From the NCBI GenBank assembly GCA_963682025.1, contig OY821519.1, positions 70,298,025-70,362,024 of the forward strand: a stretch of DNA of 64,000 bases, written 5' to 3'. This document shows, piece after piece, positions 1 to 10,797 of this stretch (its first letter is position 1; the number at the start of each line of letters is the position of its first letter). Made by a program: the position numbers and the translations under genes. Below the pieces are notes generated by a model that worked only from the letters and a program-made list of their open reading frames with translations, ran no database searches and was not told where the DNA came from. The DNA comes from Cordilura impudica (Eukaryota > Arthropoda > Insecta > Diptera > Scathophagidae).

Positions 1-1181
1 AAAATTAAAATCAATTTATAATCAATTATATCATATCGGCGATTAATTATTAATAATTATTGCTATATTTACAACTCCCACTGTAAATAAATTTAGGCCT
101 ATACTAAGTACGTTCCATGTGATATAATCGTAAATGATCTAAATTCCTCAACGAACACTATGGTTTTATCTCTACAAATACAATACATACAATATACAAA
201 CAGACATTACAACAATAAGAATAACAACACAAAAAAACCCAGTTAATCAACTGCAGTTTAATGAATAGTTTACCAAACCAAACCAAACAACAGCAACAAT
301 AAAATCTAAAAGAAATCGTAAAAAAATTATTTGTACTTACGTACTCTCATGAACTACTTCATATTTTATTGCCCAATTAGAACCTCAATACCATCATACG
401 GCACTACCCAGTAAATAATTTAACATTATAAAGGAGGCGTTTATTTGTAAATATTTAAATGTTACTACCGTAATTAACAACAATTTGCTAGAATTCCTCA
501 TCAGGTTTCCTTTAACTGTATGCTGGGTTATCAACGTATACAAGCTGAAAACTTTATTAATGTAACTCTATGAAAGTATTTGTGGAGAGGGGCTCTTTTG
601 ATTTATTATCAAAGCTTTTATGACTTAAAATTTCTGGTATGCGACATTGGAAACTGAATTATTTTTGTTTTCGTTTTTTTAATTTTGTATTCTTGTAATG
701 GTAGACAATTTAAAAGTTTGTATTTTTCGTAGTAACTTGTGACTGCAATATGTGGATTTTTAATAATAAAAAAATAGAAATATTTCTTTAGACAATAAAC
801 ATGACTAACGCTAAAAAAATTGATAACCTTGCATTCTTTTCCAAAAAAAGGTATAGTTGAAATTTCAAAATAAATGATATTGATTAAATTCTTGGCGGTA
901 CATTTGATAATACTAAAGATCAGTTCTTTTCTAAATATTCTAAAAGAATCGAAGGATTAGAGGATTTTAGAAATATGCCCTTTTTGCATCCATCAAATCA
1001 TAGGCTGAGACTCAGTATTGCTAATCAATAACACATGCAGTACAATAGTTTTGCCCCTTCCGGGTTGTCAATTATATAGAATAAAATTGGAAAAATTTTT
1101 TTGCATTATTTTGAATTGCATTATTTGAAATAAATATTTTAAATTTATTTGGAAAGCAACAAACCAAATCGTCATATAAAA
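1..1181. other. Gene-free AT-rich stretch
   Basis: No coding region, RNA gene or clear repeat could be recognised in this stretch. It is AT-rich, with short A and T runs and no open frame longer than background. Confidence 0.5.
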
Positions 1182-1952
1182 ACAAGTAAGAAAATTATAG
1201 TCGGTCTAGACCAACTATACGATACCCTATGCCACGCGTTTAGAGACCCTATCTCTCAGGCCCAACTAACTGGATATAGAAAAAAAGCATAAACCAAATT
1301 TGAGTGGGATTTTTTATTAATTTTTTCGGCTGCAGATATGAAAAAGTTCATATCGGATGCTATATCTATATGGGGACTAGGCCAAAAAATGGACCGATCC
1401 TGACCATGTTTGGTAAAGTCTCTTGTATTTTGCAAAAATATATACAAACAAAAGTTGAGAAGAATCAGTGCAATATTTTTGTTTTTTGATAGATTTAAAT
1501 GAAGATCGGGAAGCAGCTCTATATGGGGCTTATGACTAAGTGTTGTCCAATAGGGATAATTTTTGGACTACTGATTAATGGATGTAATATATACATGCAA
1601 ACCCAATTTGACTGAGATTTGTATGATAATTTGGATCTTATGGCAATATATGTTGATTTCATAGGGGTCATTTGTATGGGGGCTATGTCTGAACATGGAC
1701 CGATTCTCACTAATTTCAATAGCGTTCATCCCATGGCCGATAAAAGATCAAATACCAAATTTCGTCAAAATATATTCATATTTGCGACCTGCAGTTTGAT
1801 TACAAGCTTTACATGGACACACTGACGGACGGACGGACATCGTTAAATCGAATCAGATAGTGATTCTGATTCGATCGGTATAATTAAAGATGGTTGTTAC
1901 AAACAGCAGCACAAAGTCATTATACCCAAACCACATAGTGGTATAGGGTATA
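1182..1952 (+). repeat. Interspersed repeat family X, copy 1
   Basis: About 770 bp, beginning ACAAGTAAGAAAATTATAGT and ending TATAGGGTATA. The same sequence recurs in reverse orientation at 55741-56500 and 58943-59670, and in pieces near 28985-31763 and 57743-57934. Internal hallmarks are a short GACG/CCGT run near 1825-1850 and recurrent blocks like 'atggaccgat'. No intact protein is encoded. It behaves as a dispersed element of unknown class and could be non-autonomous. The two ends are unlike each other, so it is not a simple TIR MITE. Confidence 0.75.
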
Positions 1953-1959
1953 ACAAGTA

Positions 1960-2187
1960 CACACAGAAAAAATATTTGCCAACCGAATTGTTCTAAAATA
2001 GAACAACTGTATTTCCGATTGTATCAACAGAAATTTAATATCATCTGCTAACTTTCTATTATGATGAAATATTTACTGTTAAGGCAATAGAATTGTAATC
2101 ATCGTGAACCTGAAAATCGGTTACTAGCATTATCGCAAATCGGTTGGTAATAAATTCGGTAGCTACAATGAATCGGTTTTCTGTGTG
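1960..2187. mobile_element. Small MITE with TA duplication
   Basis: A 228-bp segment with inverted ends CACACAGAAAA and TTTTCTGTGTG, flanked by TA on both sides (1958-1959 and 2188-2189). A TA target and short TIRs fit a non-autonomous Tc1/mariner-type MITE. It carries no coding sequence. It lies immediately after repeat X copy 1. Confidence 0.6.
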
Positions 2188-2372
2188 TAAGAGTTTAAAT
2201 TCCGCTTGTTCGAATCTTTTATATCATTCACCTCTGTCCTAACCCTCCTATTGGTGAGTCTCCCGTCGGGCTTAAAATACTGAAAAGGTCCGCAGGGACT
2301 CATAACAAATGAGGTGTGTTTTGATGGTTTTGATTGTTAATTTTTAGATTACAAGTACTCGTAACGGTTTTA

Positions 2373-2917
2373 TCTATAATATTAATAGGCAAGGCGATTT
2401 CTTGTGACCAATGTAACTTTGTCAGTTTAAAACCGATTTTGAACAAACAGACCTCATTTTAAAGGTATTTCTTTTAAGCTGTCCACCACATTTACACTTT
2501 TTTACCATCTGGAAACTTTTTTTTAGAAATGCTCATTAAAGTTGCTAGTAACATATACATAAAATTATATGATGCTGTGTGTGCTTATTAAATTTATTAA
2601 TGTCTTTGCAAAAATTGTAGATAAAAAACCCTGTGTTGAATTGAAAAATAATTTTGGACATAAACCAATAACGACAATAGCGCAATCAAATTTCATTATA
2701 ATAATTGCATAAAATTAACATACCCTTAGGTGGCATACCAGGTGGTTCGAATAACTTTAAGCCCTTATTTCTGTATGTTCAACAAACAAATATTTATAGT
2801 AATTTATTTAAATTAAATTAATTGAATATATTAAAAAACATTGAAAGAAATAACTGAATAAAAAAATAAAAATTTTTTAAGATTAGCACTCGAATTTCGA
2901 GGGCTGGGCTCTACTAG
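2373..2917 (+). mobile_element. Non-autonomous Helitron, copy A
   Basis: Starts TCTATAATATTAATAGGC directly after an A. Ends with the hairpin CTCGAATTTCGAG, a short spacer and CTAG followed by T. A TC start, 3' hairpin, CTRR end and insertion between A and T are the Helitron signature. Similar copies on either strand are at 10503, 22027, 47682, 48725 and 57935. There is no coding capacity, so it is non-autonomous. Confidence 0.75.
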
Positions 2918-3988
2918 TTTAATATTAAAATGCATGAGAAAATGAAATAAATCACTGTTGTGATGCTTCTTGCTAATTTTCCGGTTCGAGTGTGTAGGTA
3001 TTGCAACGATGCAGCACTCAGCACGAATTGCTGTGTTGCAAGTATGCTGGCATCCGTACTCCACACAACACGCCACGACAGGACATGATCGAGGCCTACC
3101 TAAAAAGACACAAAATATTTAGTTTTTCCATTTTTGTGTTTTAAAATTATTTTTATTTTACGTTCACATTGAATGCTTCCATAGCACTTCGAATCCTGGG
3201 ATAGCTCGTTAACGTCCATTGGTGGCTTATTCTTCAATATTAGTAGGCAGTGCTAATTGTATGGTGAGCAATTGCAAAAATGAACGTCGCTTATCGGTTT
3301 TTTACTGGCTTAATTTTATTCTATATGATAAATGCAGCAAATGCAGGAATATCGACCACATTGTAGGAAATTGCAAGCGGCCATCGAATTGACGATCGTT
3401 TGTATGAATATGTGCGAAGCATCGATTCTTTGCATCCATGCCAGATTTATTAGCACTATAATCCAGAATAATCATGGGCTTCCTCTTTTCAGTTGTGTCT
3501 ACATAGTAAGTATGGAACATTTATTCTTCTTCGGAACATAAGAGCACAGTAATACATCGCCCTCCTAGAATCGAAACGATGAGCTGCACGCGTTGGACTT
3601 TTCAGGAACTCATGTGGTACAAATATTTTATTTATTTGTTATTTGTTACAACAAATGCAGTTTTATGTCTTATGAATTTACGCGCCACATCCAACGTGGA
3701 AACAATTTTCTGCATAAATTGTGCGGCCAGTTTTCACATATCTTTCCACTAATTGATGCACAACATTCTGCCCTTGATTTACCTCACGATTTTGATCAGG
3801 CAACTACACAGATATCATTCCTTTGAGGAGATAAAATGATTTCGAATCGCACAGTACTTGGCTGGCTGTAAACCGTCGCTGCGATTTTGTTAAATTTTAC
3901 ACCATAAAAATTACCCACGAATGTGACAGAAATTGCATTTTTTTTTTTTTGTTATTATTATTTTATTTTTTTATTTATTTATTGAATA
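2918..3988. other. Gene-free stretch; one weak exon-like signal
   Basis: No recognisable gene. On the minus strand a polypyrimidine run and AG (3100-3101) precede a short Cys-rich reading frame (down to about 2918). All three frames are open there and no family is recognised, so this is not annotated as an exon. A T-rich run lies at 3938-3987. Confidence 0.4.
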
Positions 3989-4439
3989 CTAGCTGAGTCC
4001 GGTCCGCGTTGCTGGCCCGAAGAAAACATCTGGATTTTATATTGCATCTAAATTTTAATACCGAGTGTCGGGCAAAAGTAAAGCACGAACTCCCTCGAAA
4101 ATCCTTAAATACATTGCATTTAATAATATTATGAATATGACTGAAAAAAAATATACGTTTTCTTGAATATTTTAATACCAGCGCCACCTACAGGTGAAAA
4201 ACTTTGTCAGCAACTTTAGTTTTATGTACATAATATATGTTGCGAATTTGAGCTAAATTGGACCGTAAATAAATTTTTTGGGAAAATCTCGACCCCAGCG
4301 CCACCTATCGGGTACAAAAAAAAGTTATGCAAATCGGAGAACCAAAGGAACATATGGTATGAATACGAAGTCGCTAGCATTAGTGGTTCAACAGTTATTA
4401 AAGTACCAACATACGCACCAACGTTTTTATATATTAAGA
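3989..4439 (-). mobile_element. Non-autonomous Helitron, CCGG/CTAG-ended family
   Basis: Read on the minus strand it starts TCTTAATATATAAAAACG and ends ACCGGACTCAGCTAG, with an A on one flank and a T on the other. The 3' end resembles those of the copies at 36168 and 60330, so they form a second Helitron family distinct from copy A. No protein is encoded. Confidence 0.6.
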
Positions 4440-5327
4440 TTAATATTATAATTCAATTATAATTATTAATATAAGATTTTAAGGAGTGCTAGCAACTAAG
4501 GCTTCCGACTCCGACTAGGTTATATATACGTTTTAAATAAGATTTTGTAAATAATTTTCAGATATGAATTTCTACATTAATTTGAAATTTTTATCACATG
4601 TGTTTTTGAGAAGATCTGTTGGTATATTTGTTCCGAATTGGTGTGTTCTGGATGTGTTGTAGGTTATGCCCTCGTCAAGGATGTGGATGACATTAAGTTG
4701 TTTGTTGCAGGTAGAGCAAATAGGTGCAGTATTTCCACTGTACAGATGTTCATGTGAAAACTGACCAATTCTAAGCCGAACAAATGTAGTGGTTTCTCTC
4801 CTTGTGCAGTTTATTGGGTAGGATGGTTTTTTCCCCATTGGATTTATATTGCACCTGTATTGATAATTGGACCAATTTCTGGTTTTATCAGACATCAAAA
4901 AATTGGAAATGGTGTTTAAAATATCGCGACCTTCCCAAGTCGGATAATTGTGTAATGGTCGTCGTTTAGCTTCTTCAGCAGCTGAGTCAGCATATTCGTT
5001 GCCAGTAATACCGACGTGTGACGGTACCCACATTATTTTTGATTTTTCCAAATTTTGAATAGATATCTTTCTGATTTCATTAATTATGGGTGAATCATAT
5101 TGAATGTTTTTGATGGCAAGTATTGATGATAAACTGTCGGAGCAAATTATAAATTTTGAATCATTTTGTGAGGCGAATTTGATTGCAAGAAGTATAGCTA
5201 AAGCTTCAGCTGTAAAATTGGAACAGTAGTTATCAATGAAGGCAGTGGATATAAGACTGCCGTCTTGAGTTACTGTTGCCAATGTTGTAAAATCAGTTGA
5301 TTTGGGCCCATCGGTGTGTTATTATTA
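4440..5327 (-). pseudogene. LINE ORF2 3' end with RNase H domain (5'-truncated)
   Basis: The minus-strand frame from about 5327 to 4572 encodes a type I RNase H domain: an HTDG first acidic motif, FTAEALA, CSDSLSS and VPSHVG...NEYAD. The family's catalytic D-E-D-D residues are therefore all visible. A Cys-rich tail (CSTCNK) follows, as in LINEs of the I/Jockey groups that carry RNase H. The domain is open to its stop at 4572, but the reverse transcriptase is missing: the element is cut off at an ATT run (5315-5336), beyond which a Helitron-like repeat begins. About 130 bp of likely 3' UTR reaches the Helitron at 4439. It is a dead 5'-truncated insertion; the frame has no internal ATG at the left edge. 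Confidence 0.75.
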
Positions 5328-5336
5328 TTATTATTA

Positions 5337-6250
5337 TCTATATATATAAAATTCATTTTCTGTTTGTTTGTTTGACCGCTATACAAATTTTTATTTTTCA
5401 ACGGATTTCTCTGAAATTTGATACACACACGATCTCTGTACTCCAGGAAAGGTCGCCATATGATTCTTGCCGGCCACGCCTACTTTTACGCCCACTCTTT
5501 ATACAAAATTCAATTTCTGTTTTTTGGTATATTTGTTCGCTATACAAATTTTTATTTTTCAACGGATGTCTCTGAAATTTGGTACGCACTATCTTTGTAC
5601 TCCACGCAAGGTCGCGATATGCTTCTTATCGGCCACGCCTAATTTTGTGCCTACTTCTGTGTATATAAAATTTATTTTTTCGCCTTTTATTTGTTTCTTT
5701 GTTTGACTGCTATACAAAGTTTTTTTTTCAACGGCTTTCTCTGAAATTTGGTATACGTGATTTATGTACTCCAGCGAAGGTCAGATTATATATCTTTCTC
5801 GCCACTCCTACCTTTACGCCCACATTTTTATAAAACTCATTTTCTGTTTTTTTGAACATTTGTTCGCTATACAAATTGGTATTTTTTAACGGATGTCTCT
5901 GAAATTTGGTACGCACTATCTGTGTACTCCAGGCAAGATCGCGATATGCTTCTTACCGGCCACGCCTAATTTTGCGCCTACTTCTATGTATATAAAATTT
6001 ATTTTTTCCCCTTTTATTTGTTTCTTTGTTTGACTGCTATACAAACTTTTATTTTTCAACGGCTTTCTCTGAAATTTGGTACACGTTATCTCTGTACTCC
6101 AGCGAAGTTCAGATTATATATCTTTCTGGCCACGCCTACCTTTACGCCCACATTTTTATAAAACTCATTTTCTGTTTTTTGGTACATTTGTTCGCTATAC
6201 AAATTTGTATTTTTCAACGGATTTCTCTGAAATTTGGTACACACGCGAAT
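5337..6250 (+). repeat. Helitron-like 5' end with two-unit higher-order minisatellite
   Basis: Starts TCTATATATATAAAATTC. Six tandem units follow, each containing CTATACAAA, a T-rich run, CAACGG and CTCTGAAATTTG. Neighbouring units alternate between about 157 and 171 bp, so the repeat period is a dimer of about 330 bp. Short open frames here are by-products of the repeat. A decayed Helitron helicase end lies downstream on the same strand (6634-6727), which supports this being the minisatellite part of one old Helitron. Confidence 0.7.
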
Positions 6251-6420
6251 AACTTCACGATGAACAAATTCCCCAAATTTAAAAAAAGGTCCCCAAAAGA
6301 AATGAACAAATTCCCCATTTTATTTTTCAAACGAAATAACAAAATGAACTTACTCCCCAAATTCGTTGTTAAATTTTTAAATTTTTTTATTTAATGAATT
6401 TTGTTAAATATTTATTTAAG
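6243..6420 (+). repeat. Partial copy of the 6802-8464 element
   Basis: The block starting GAATAACTTCACGATGAACA and several AAATTCCCC motifs match the interior of the TIR element at about 6873-6955. It interrupts the end of the minisatellite. No complete ends are visible. Confidence 0.55.
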
Positions 6421-6633
6421 TGAAAATATGCATATTGATCTCAATATCTGTCCTGCAAATATACGCATTTAAAATCTGTATTCTTTTCAATAGCATCATT
6501 TCAAGGTGCTCCTGGAACGCAGCTCAGCAAGCTTTGTTGACAGAAACGGAAATGCCTGAATCTACTCAAGTGTGTCTAGAAATCCAGCGGCTAAGACAAG
6601 CTGAATCCAGGGAATTTGAAACTCCTGGAACGA

Positions 6634-6727
6634 CAATTTTATGTCGCCTGCTCCAGACTATAATATTTTCGTATATGCACCGGAAGGAAAAACTAAAAAT
6701 GTTGTATATCACAAAGCTCTAGAATAA
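6634..6727 (+). pseudogene. Helitron PIF1-like helicase C-terminal remnant
   Basis: Two frame-shifted pieces read FYVACSR and then NIFVYAPEGKTKNVVY...ALE-stop. These are the conserved last residues of the Rep/helicase protein of insect Helitrons; compare YVACLRVGKP and VYAPDGQTK in the fragment at 60438-60905. A stop or frameshift at 6658-6663 and the loss of everything upstream make it a dead remnant. Its strand agrees with the Helitron-like 5' end at 5337. Confidence 0.6.
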
Positions 6728-7494
6728 TTATAATTCGTAACTTTTAGACATCATACACTCAAAATACTCCATGCATAAACATAGTTAGTTGTAATGGTAA
6801 GCAGGCGCCGAGTACTTAGTCCCCAATGAATAAATTCCCAAAAAAGTGAACTTATTCCCCAAAAAATTGGGGAATAACTTCACGATGAACAAATTCCCCA
6901 AATTTAAAAAAAAAAATGTCCCGAAAGAAATGAGCAAATTCCCCAAACTGCTTTCAATATGTGTCCGACGCGCTCGCGGAACACAGCTTAGCTAAAATAT
7001 CGGAATGATCTGAAAAATATAAGTTGACAATTACAATAAATTGACAACAACTGCGCGGCAGCACGGGTGTGCTGCCAAACGTGCGGACGCGGACGCGACT
7101 CTCTCGCGGATCACAGCTCAGTGAAAAGTCTTATGATAAATTTTATCTACGTATATGCAATAATTACTTGTTGATCAAAACAGGCCAAACATGTACTATA
7201 AGCAGTTGCTTAAAGCAACCTTGCGGCAGAATTTCAAACGTCACATTCATTTTCCATTTATGACACTTCTATAAATTTGACGTCTCTGCTCAATGATGAT
7301 CATTTATTCAATGAAGTAAATAATTTTAAACTTCTGATTCCCTTAATTTGCAAACGATTCCGTTATATTTGATGTTTACAAAATAAATAAACTTCAAAAA
7401 AAAAACTTCAAGCGGTTTCGCAGCTTATTTTTGAAGTATTTTTGCTGTAGCGTTTTATAAAAAGACTTCTAAATTAAAAAATCAAATAATTTTA

Positions 7495-7749
7495 TTTGTT
7501 AGATTTAGTCATTTTTCAGACATATTGCAATTACTGCAAATTATAATTTTGTTTAAATGGTGCGTGGTAAAGAAGAAGAAAGCATATATTTCAAAAATTC
7601 ATAACTGCACTGTATTCTTAATCGGACCGGTTTCTGGCATTTCAGTCTTCATCAGCGATTTATTGAACATTGTGATAATTTTTATGTTTTAATTGAATAG
7701 ATTGTTTCTATATGAAAATTTTTTCTACTTAGGGCGGCCGTGAGGTTTT
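7495..7749 (+). repeat. 255-bp direct repeat, copy 1
   Basis: Starts TTTGTTAGATTTAGTC and ends GCGGCCGTGAGGTTTT. It is repeated almost identically at 8080-8334, with only a handful of visible substitutions. It lies inside the TIR element at 6802-8464. It lacks LTR ends (TG...CA), and no gag or pol lies between the copies. Confidence 0.85.
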
Positions 7750-8079
7750 GAACCATGAACCTTCACATACACTCGTACTTGCACTTTTTGGTCAGCGCTT
7801 TAACACACTCACCTAAAGTCAGGCCTACGAGCAGTGTGGTTAGATTCAGTTTTCGTACCATACAGCTTTACTTTGTATTATATTCAGAAGATACAACTCT
7901 GTCCAAACAAACAATCGTTATTTTTGAATTTTGAATATTTTTTGCATTTATACTTCTAATTTCCACTATTCTCAGTTTTCGTAAGAGTTGTCATATGTGA
8001 TGTACGGTTTTGTACATACCTACATATGCACTTTTACATATATTTGAGATGACGCTTTTTGAAGCGAAGAAATTTTTTG

Positions 8080-8334
8080 TTTGTTAGATTTAGTCATTTT
8101 TCAGACATATTGCAATTACTGCAAATTATAATTTTGTTTAAATGGTGCGTGGTAAAGAAGAAGAAATCATATATTTCAAAAATTTATAACTGCACTGTAT
8201 TCTTAATCGGACCGGTTTCTGGCATTTCAGCCTTCATCAGCGATTTATTGAACATTGTGATAATTGTTATGTTTTAATTGAATAGATTGTTTCTATATGA
8301 AAATTTTTTCTACTTAGGGCGGCCGTGAGGTTTT
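8080..8334 (+). repeat. 255-bp direct repeat, copy 2
   Basis: Second copy of the block at 7495-7749, in the same orientation and 330 bp further on. The high similarity suggests a recent internal duplication or conversion within the host element. Confidence 0.85.
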
Positions 8335-8471
8335 AAATTGAAATAAAAAATGAATTTACTCCCCCAAAAACGTAAACAAACTCCCCAATCCCATACAAAT
8401 TTTTTGGGAGAAAGTTAATTTTTTTGAGGAATTTGTTCATTAGGCACTAAATACTCAGCGCCTGGTAAGCA

Positions 8472-9424
8472 TAGTGAACCATTTATCAAGTCAAAGGCCT
8501 TTGGATCCCGGGCAAGACCGGGTAAAAACAGCCACTACGCATATAATTAATAATGAATTAGATCGGGAAGGAAAATTTTTTTAATCGAAAAACCTTCACT
8601 CGATTTTTTATAGAAGAAGATAATACAATACTAAAAAAAACTATAAACATACTTATAGTATTTATATATATTGTAAGTGAAGCATTTAACTGCTCCAAAA
8701 TGAAGAAATTGCATTTCTTTTAGCTTTTATTGAATAAATTCCATCGTAGCTCTGCATGATAGAAATGATGATGATGATGCAGTATGTCGTACTGTAAAGT
8801 GTTAATGCTTTTCTTTTACGTTTTTTTTTACTCTGTTTTATTAAGCATAAAGAACCAATTTTGTGTCTTTGATTATAATTTCGTTGCGGCATTTCAAACA
8901 TGTTCAATAATAAAAAAAAAAATCGGAAACAACATCAACATCAGCATCAACCAATCGCACACTCCCGTACTTGAACGGATACTTTTGGCCAGGTTAAGCT
9001 CCTTTGGCTTTAATCTTGAAAAGGTAATTTATTTAAAATAACAACAACAACAACAAGAACAAAAATGAACAACAAGTAAATGGACTACAATGACTACGAT
9101 GAATGGTCAAAGAGATAACCGAACAAGCGAGAAAACCCGAACTGTATAGTTGTGGAAAACAGAAGCTTAAATGAATGTAATCTCGTCAGTTATATGAAGT
9201 ATCGATTCAACTACAGTTGCAAGCAAAAAAATGCAACGCTAGGTTATATGATCTTTATGTGTGTCCTCTTTGATAATAACGGTATCCAATTCACTAATTT
9301 AAGCGCTTCAAAAAGTTGTTTACATCGCATATTGACCGAAAATTTGAACATAAGAAGGTTTTCCGCAAGGTGGCTGCAGCTTTTGCTCACAATTGAATAA
9401 AAACAGCGTCAGGAAGATGTTCTA
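8472..9424. other. Gene-free stretch
   Basis: No gene recognised. It contains a CCCGGG...CCGGG mini-hairpin near 8507-8522, an ATG/CAT microsatellite near 8766-8780 and a CAA run near 9041-9060. Short open frames match no family known to me. Confidence 0.4.
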
Positions 9425-10502
9425 TTTTTATTTATTTATTTATTTATTTACATTTGGTATCCTGTTCAACTAGACATGAAATATTCAAAACAGAACAGGT
9501 TTAAATATGTTAGTTGGAGTTTGATTTACAATACAACTTAAAATTACTGTGACCATATTAAATATTAATAATAAAAAATAATATTGATTTACATACAAAT
9601 AATAGATATTTATAAGTGGCATATAGAATTTAAAAAGCAAATAAGAAGTATATGTGACCTTCTCCGAGAAAAGGGACCTAGTGTGTAAAAATTAAGTTTT
9701 GAGAAAAAACGCATTTAAAGTTTCTACACCCTTTTAGGTACCAGAATCCACCGTTTTTGACACAACCCGTTTTTTGACACACTAGGTCCCTTTTCTCGGA
9801 GAAGGTCACATATAGAAAAAATTTTCAATACATATTTGTTGACAGCAAATTAGTATACGTGTATTGTAAAAAAAATAAAAATTTTCTAAATGTATTGTAA
9901 AATTTTTTTTTTTTTTTTTTTGAAAAATGAGCCGTTGCTGAGCCTTTAATTATAGAAGGTAAACCATTCCAAAGACGTGCTGCATGTATGAAAAACTGCC
10001 ATGCAGATATCAAAGTATGGTGCCGACATTGAATTAAATTGTTATTTCTCCGAAGCCTACTAAAACGCAATCGGTTATAAAGATATTTTGGTTCCTGGTT
10101 ACTAATTATTTTATGTAAAAAAAATAAGACATCTTATTTTTAATAAGTCATCAAAATTGACACCGAAAATTTGCTTTGAGTAAGGTGAAATGTGATCGAA
10201 CCTTCTGAGCCCGTAAACGTATCTTGCGGTATTGTTAAACGTTATATGGACTTACTTTTAGTATCGCAACTTGCAAATATTTCACATGCATATAGTAGTG
10301 TTTGTATTAAGTATGTCTTTACAAGTAGCAAGCGTATATTAATTGGTGTACAGTATTGGGTAGGCCAAAGTGTTCGTAACATCGAATATTTTTTTACCAC
10401 AGGCAGCTGTGACATGGTCTGACCAAGTCAATGTTTTATTATAGATAACACCCAGATTTTTTGCTCGTTCAACGATTTCGATTTGTTGATCATTTATATA
10501 TA
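9425..10502 (-). pseudogene. LINE-A 3' part (CR1-like ORF2 C-terminus and UTR)
   Basis: The minus-strand pieces at 10536-10339 (motifs VERAKNLGVIYN and LTWSDHVT) and 10070-9825 (FFIHAARLWNGLPS) are the post-RT region of a CR1/Jockey-type ORF2. They are separated by frameshifts. A TTTA run at 9425-9450 is the (TAAA)n tail seen from the other strand and marks the 3' end. This is the continuation of the RT at 15122-15927 and the endonuclease at 16849-18094. The Helitron at 10503-15121 separates it from them. Confidence 0.7.
9651..9812. mobile_element. 162-bp MITE with 36-bp perfect-looking TIRs
   Basis: Left end TATGTGACCTTCTCCGAGAA and right end TTCTCGGAGAAGGTCACATA form inverted arms of about 36 bp (9651-9686 and 9777-9812). 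The flanks are TA-rich. No coding. It lies in the 3' UTR of LINE-A. Confidence 0.8.
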
Positions 10503-10677
10503 CTAGCAGAACCCAGCCCTCGTAATTCGAGTGCAAATTCTAGGAAATTTTATTTTTTCATTAAATAAAGACTCTAAAGATATGCTGATCAATTATAACC
10601 AATTCACAAATCAGCACAAAAAGAGCAAACTCATTTTTATTACAAACACATTAACAAATTTAATAAACACACACATA
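10503..10677 (-). mobile_element. Helitron copy B, 3' half
   Basis: Minus-strand Helitron end (CTAG at 10503-10506 seen from the plus strand, with the AATTCGAG hairpin arm). Comparison with the uninterrupted copy at 22027-22404 shows that the sequence breaks off at CACACACATA (10677), where a LINE was inserted, and resumes at TAGCATTG (14921). Confidence 0.75.
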
Positions 10678-10797
10678 AATTCATTAAGAATACCCAAAAT
10701 ACTGGTTGGTTGTGTGTAGCCAGATCGTAGCTTTACTGTAATCGTTACCGTTGCCGTTTTTTTGTGTTGTGCTGTTTTTGACCTGTAGAGCTTAATA

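Larger units (their letters stand above)
6802..8464. mobile_element. TIR DNA element with internal direct repeats
   Basis: Inverted ends CAGGCGCCGAGTACTTAGT (left) and the reverse of CAGGCGCTGAGTATTTAGT (right). GTAAG borders both sides (6797-6801 and 8465-8469), a likely 5-bp target duplication. The shared flank can also be read as the 8 bp GGTAAGCA. Subterminal sequence is rich in AAATTCCCC-type motifs. No transposase is recognisable, so it is non-autonomous. It appears to have inserted into the 3' part of the Helitron-like unit at 5337. Confidence 0.65.

Noticed and set aside
2918..3101. Host exon with a Cys-rich frame and a good 3' splice site on the minus strand
   Set aside because: All three frames are open over a short distance, the frame runs into a Helitron, and no family is recognised.
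5297..6394. Several plus-strand frames up to 122 residues
   Set aside because: They are read-throughs of the tandem minisatellite; motifs recur each unit and have no protein logic.
6420..6722. 100-residue plus-strand frame as a gene
   Set aside because: Only its end overlaps a helicase remnant, in another frame; the long frame itself has no recognisable domain.
7495..8334. Possible solo LTRs or a small LTR retrotransposon
   Set aside because: The 255-bp direct repeats lack TG...CA ends, primer-binding site, polypurine tract and any gag or pol, and they lie inside a TIR element.
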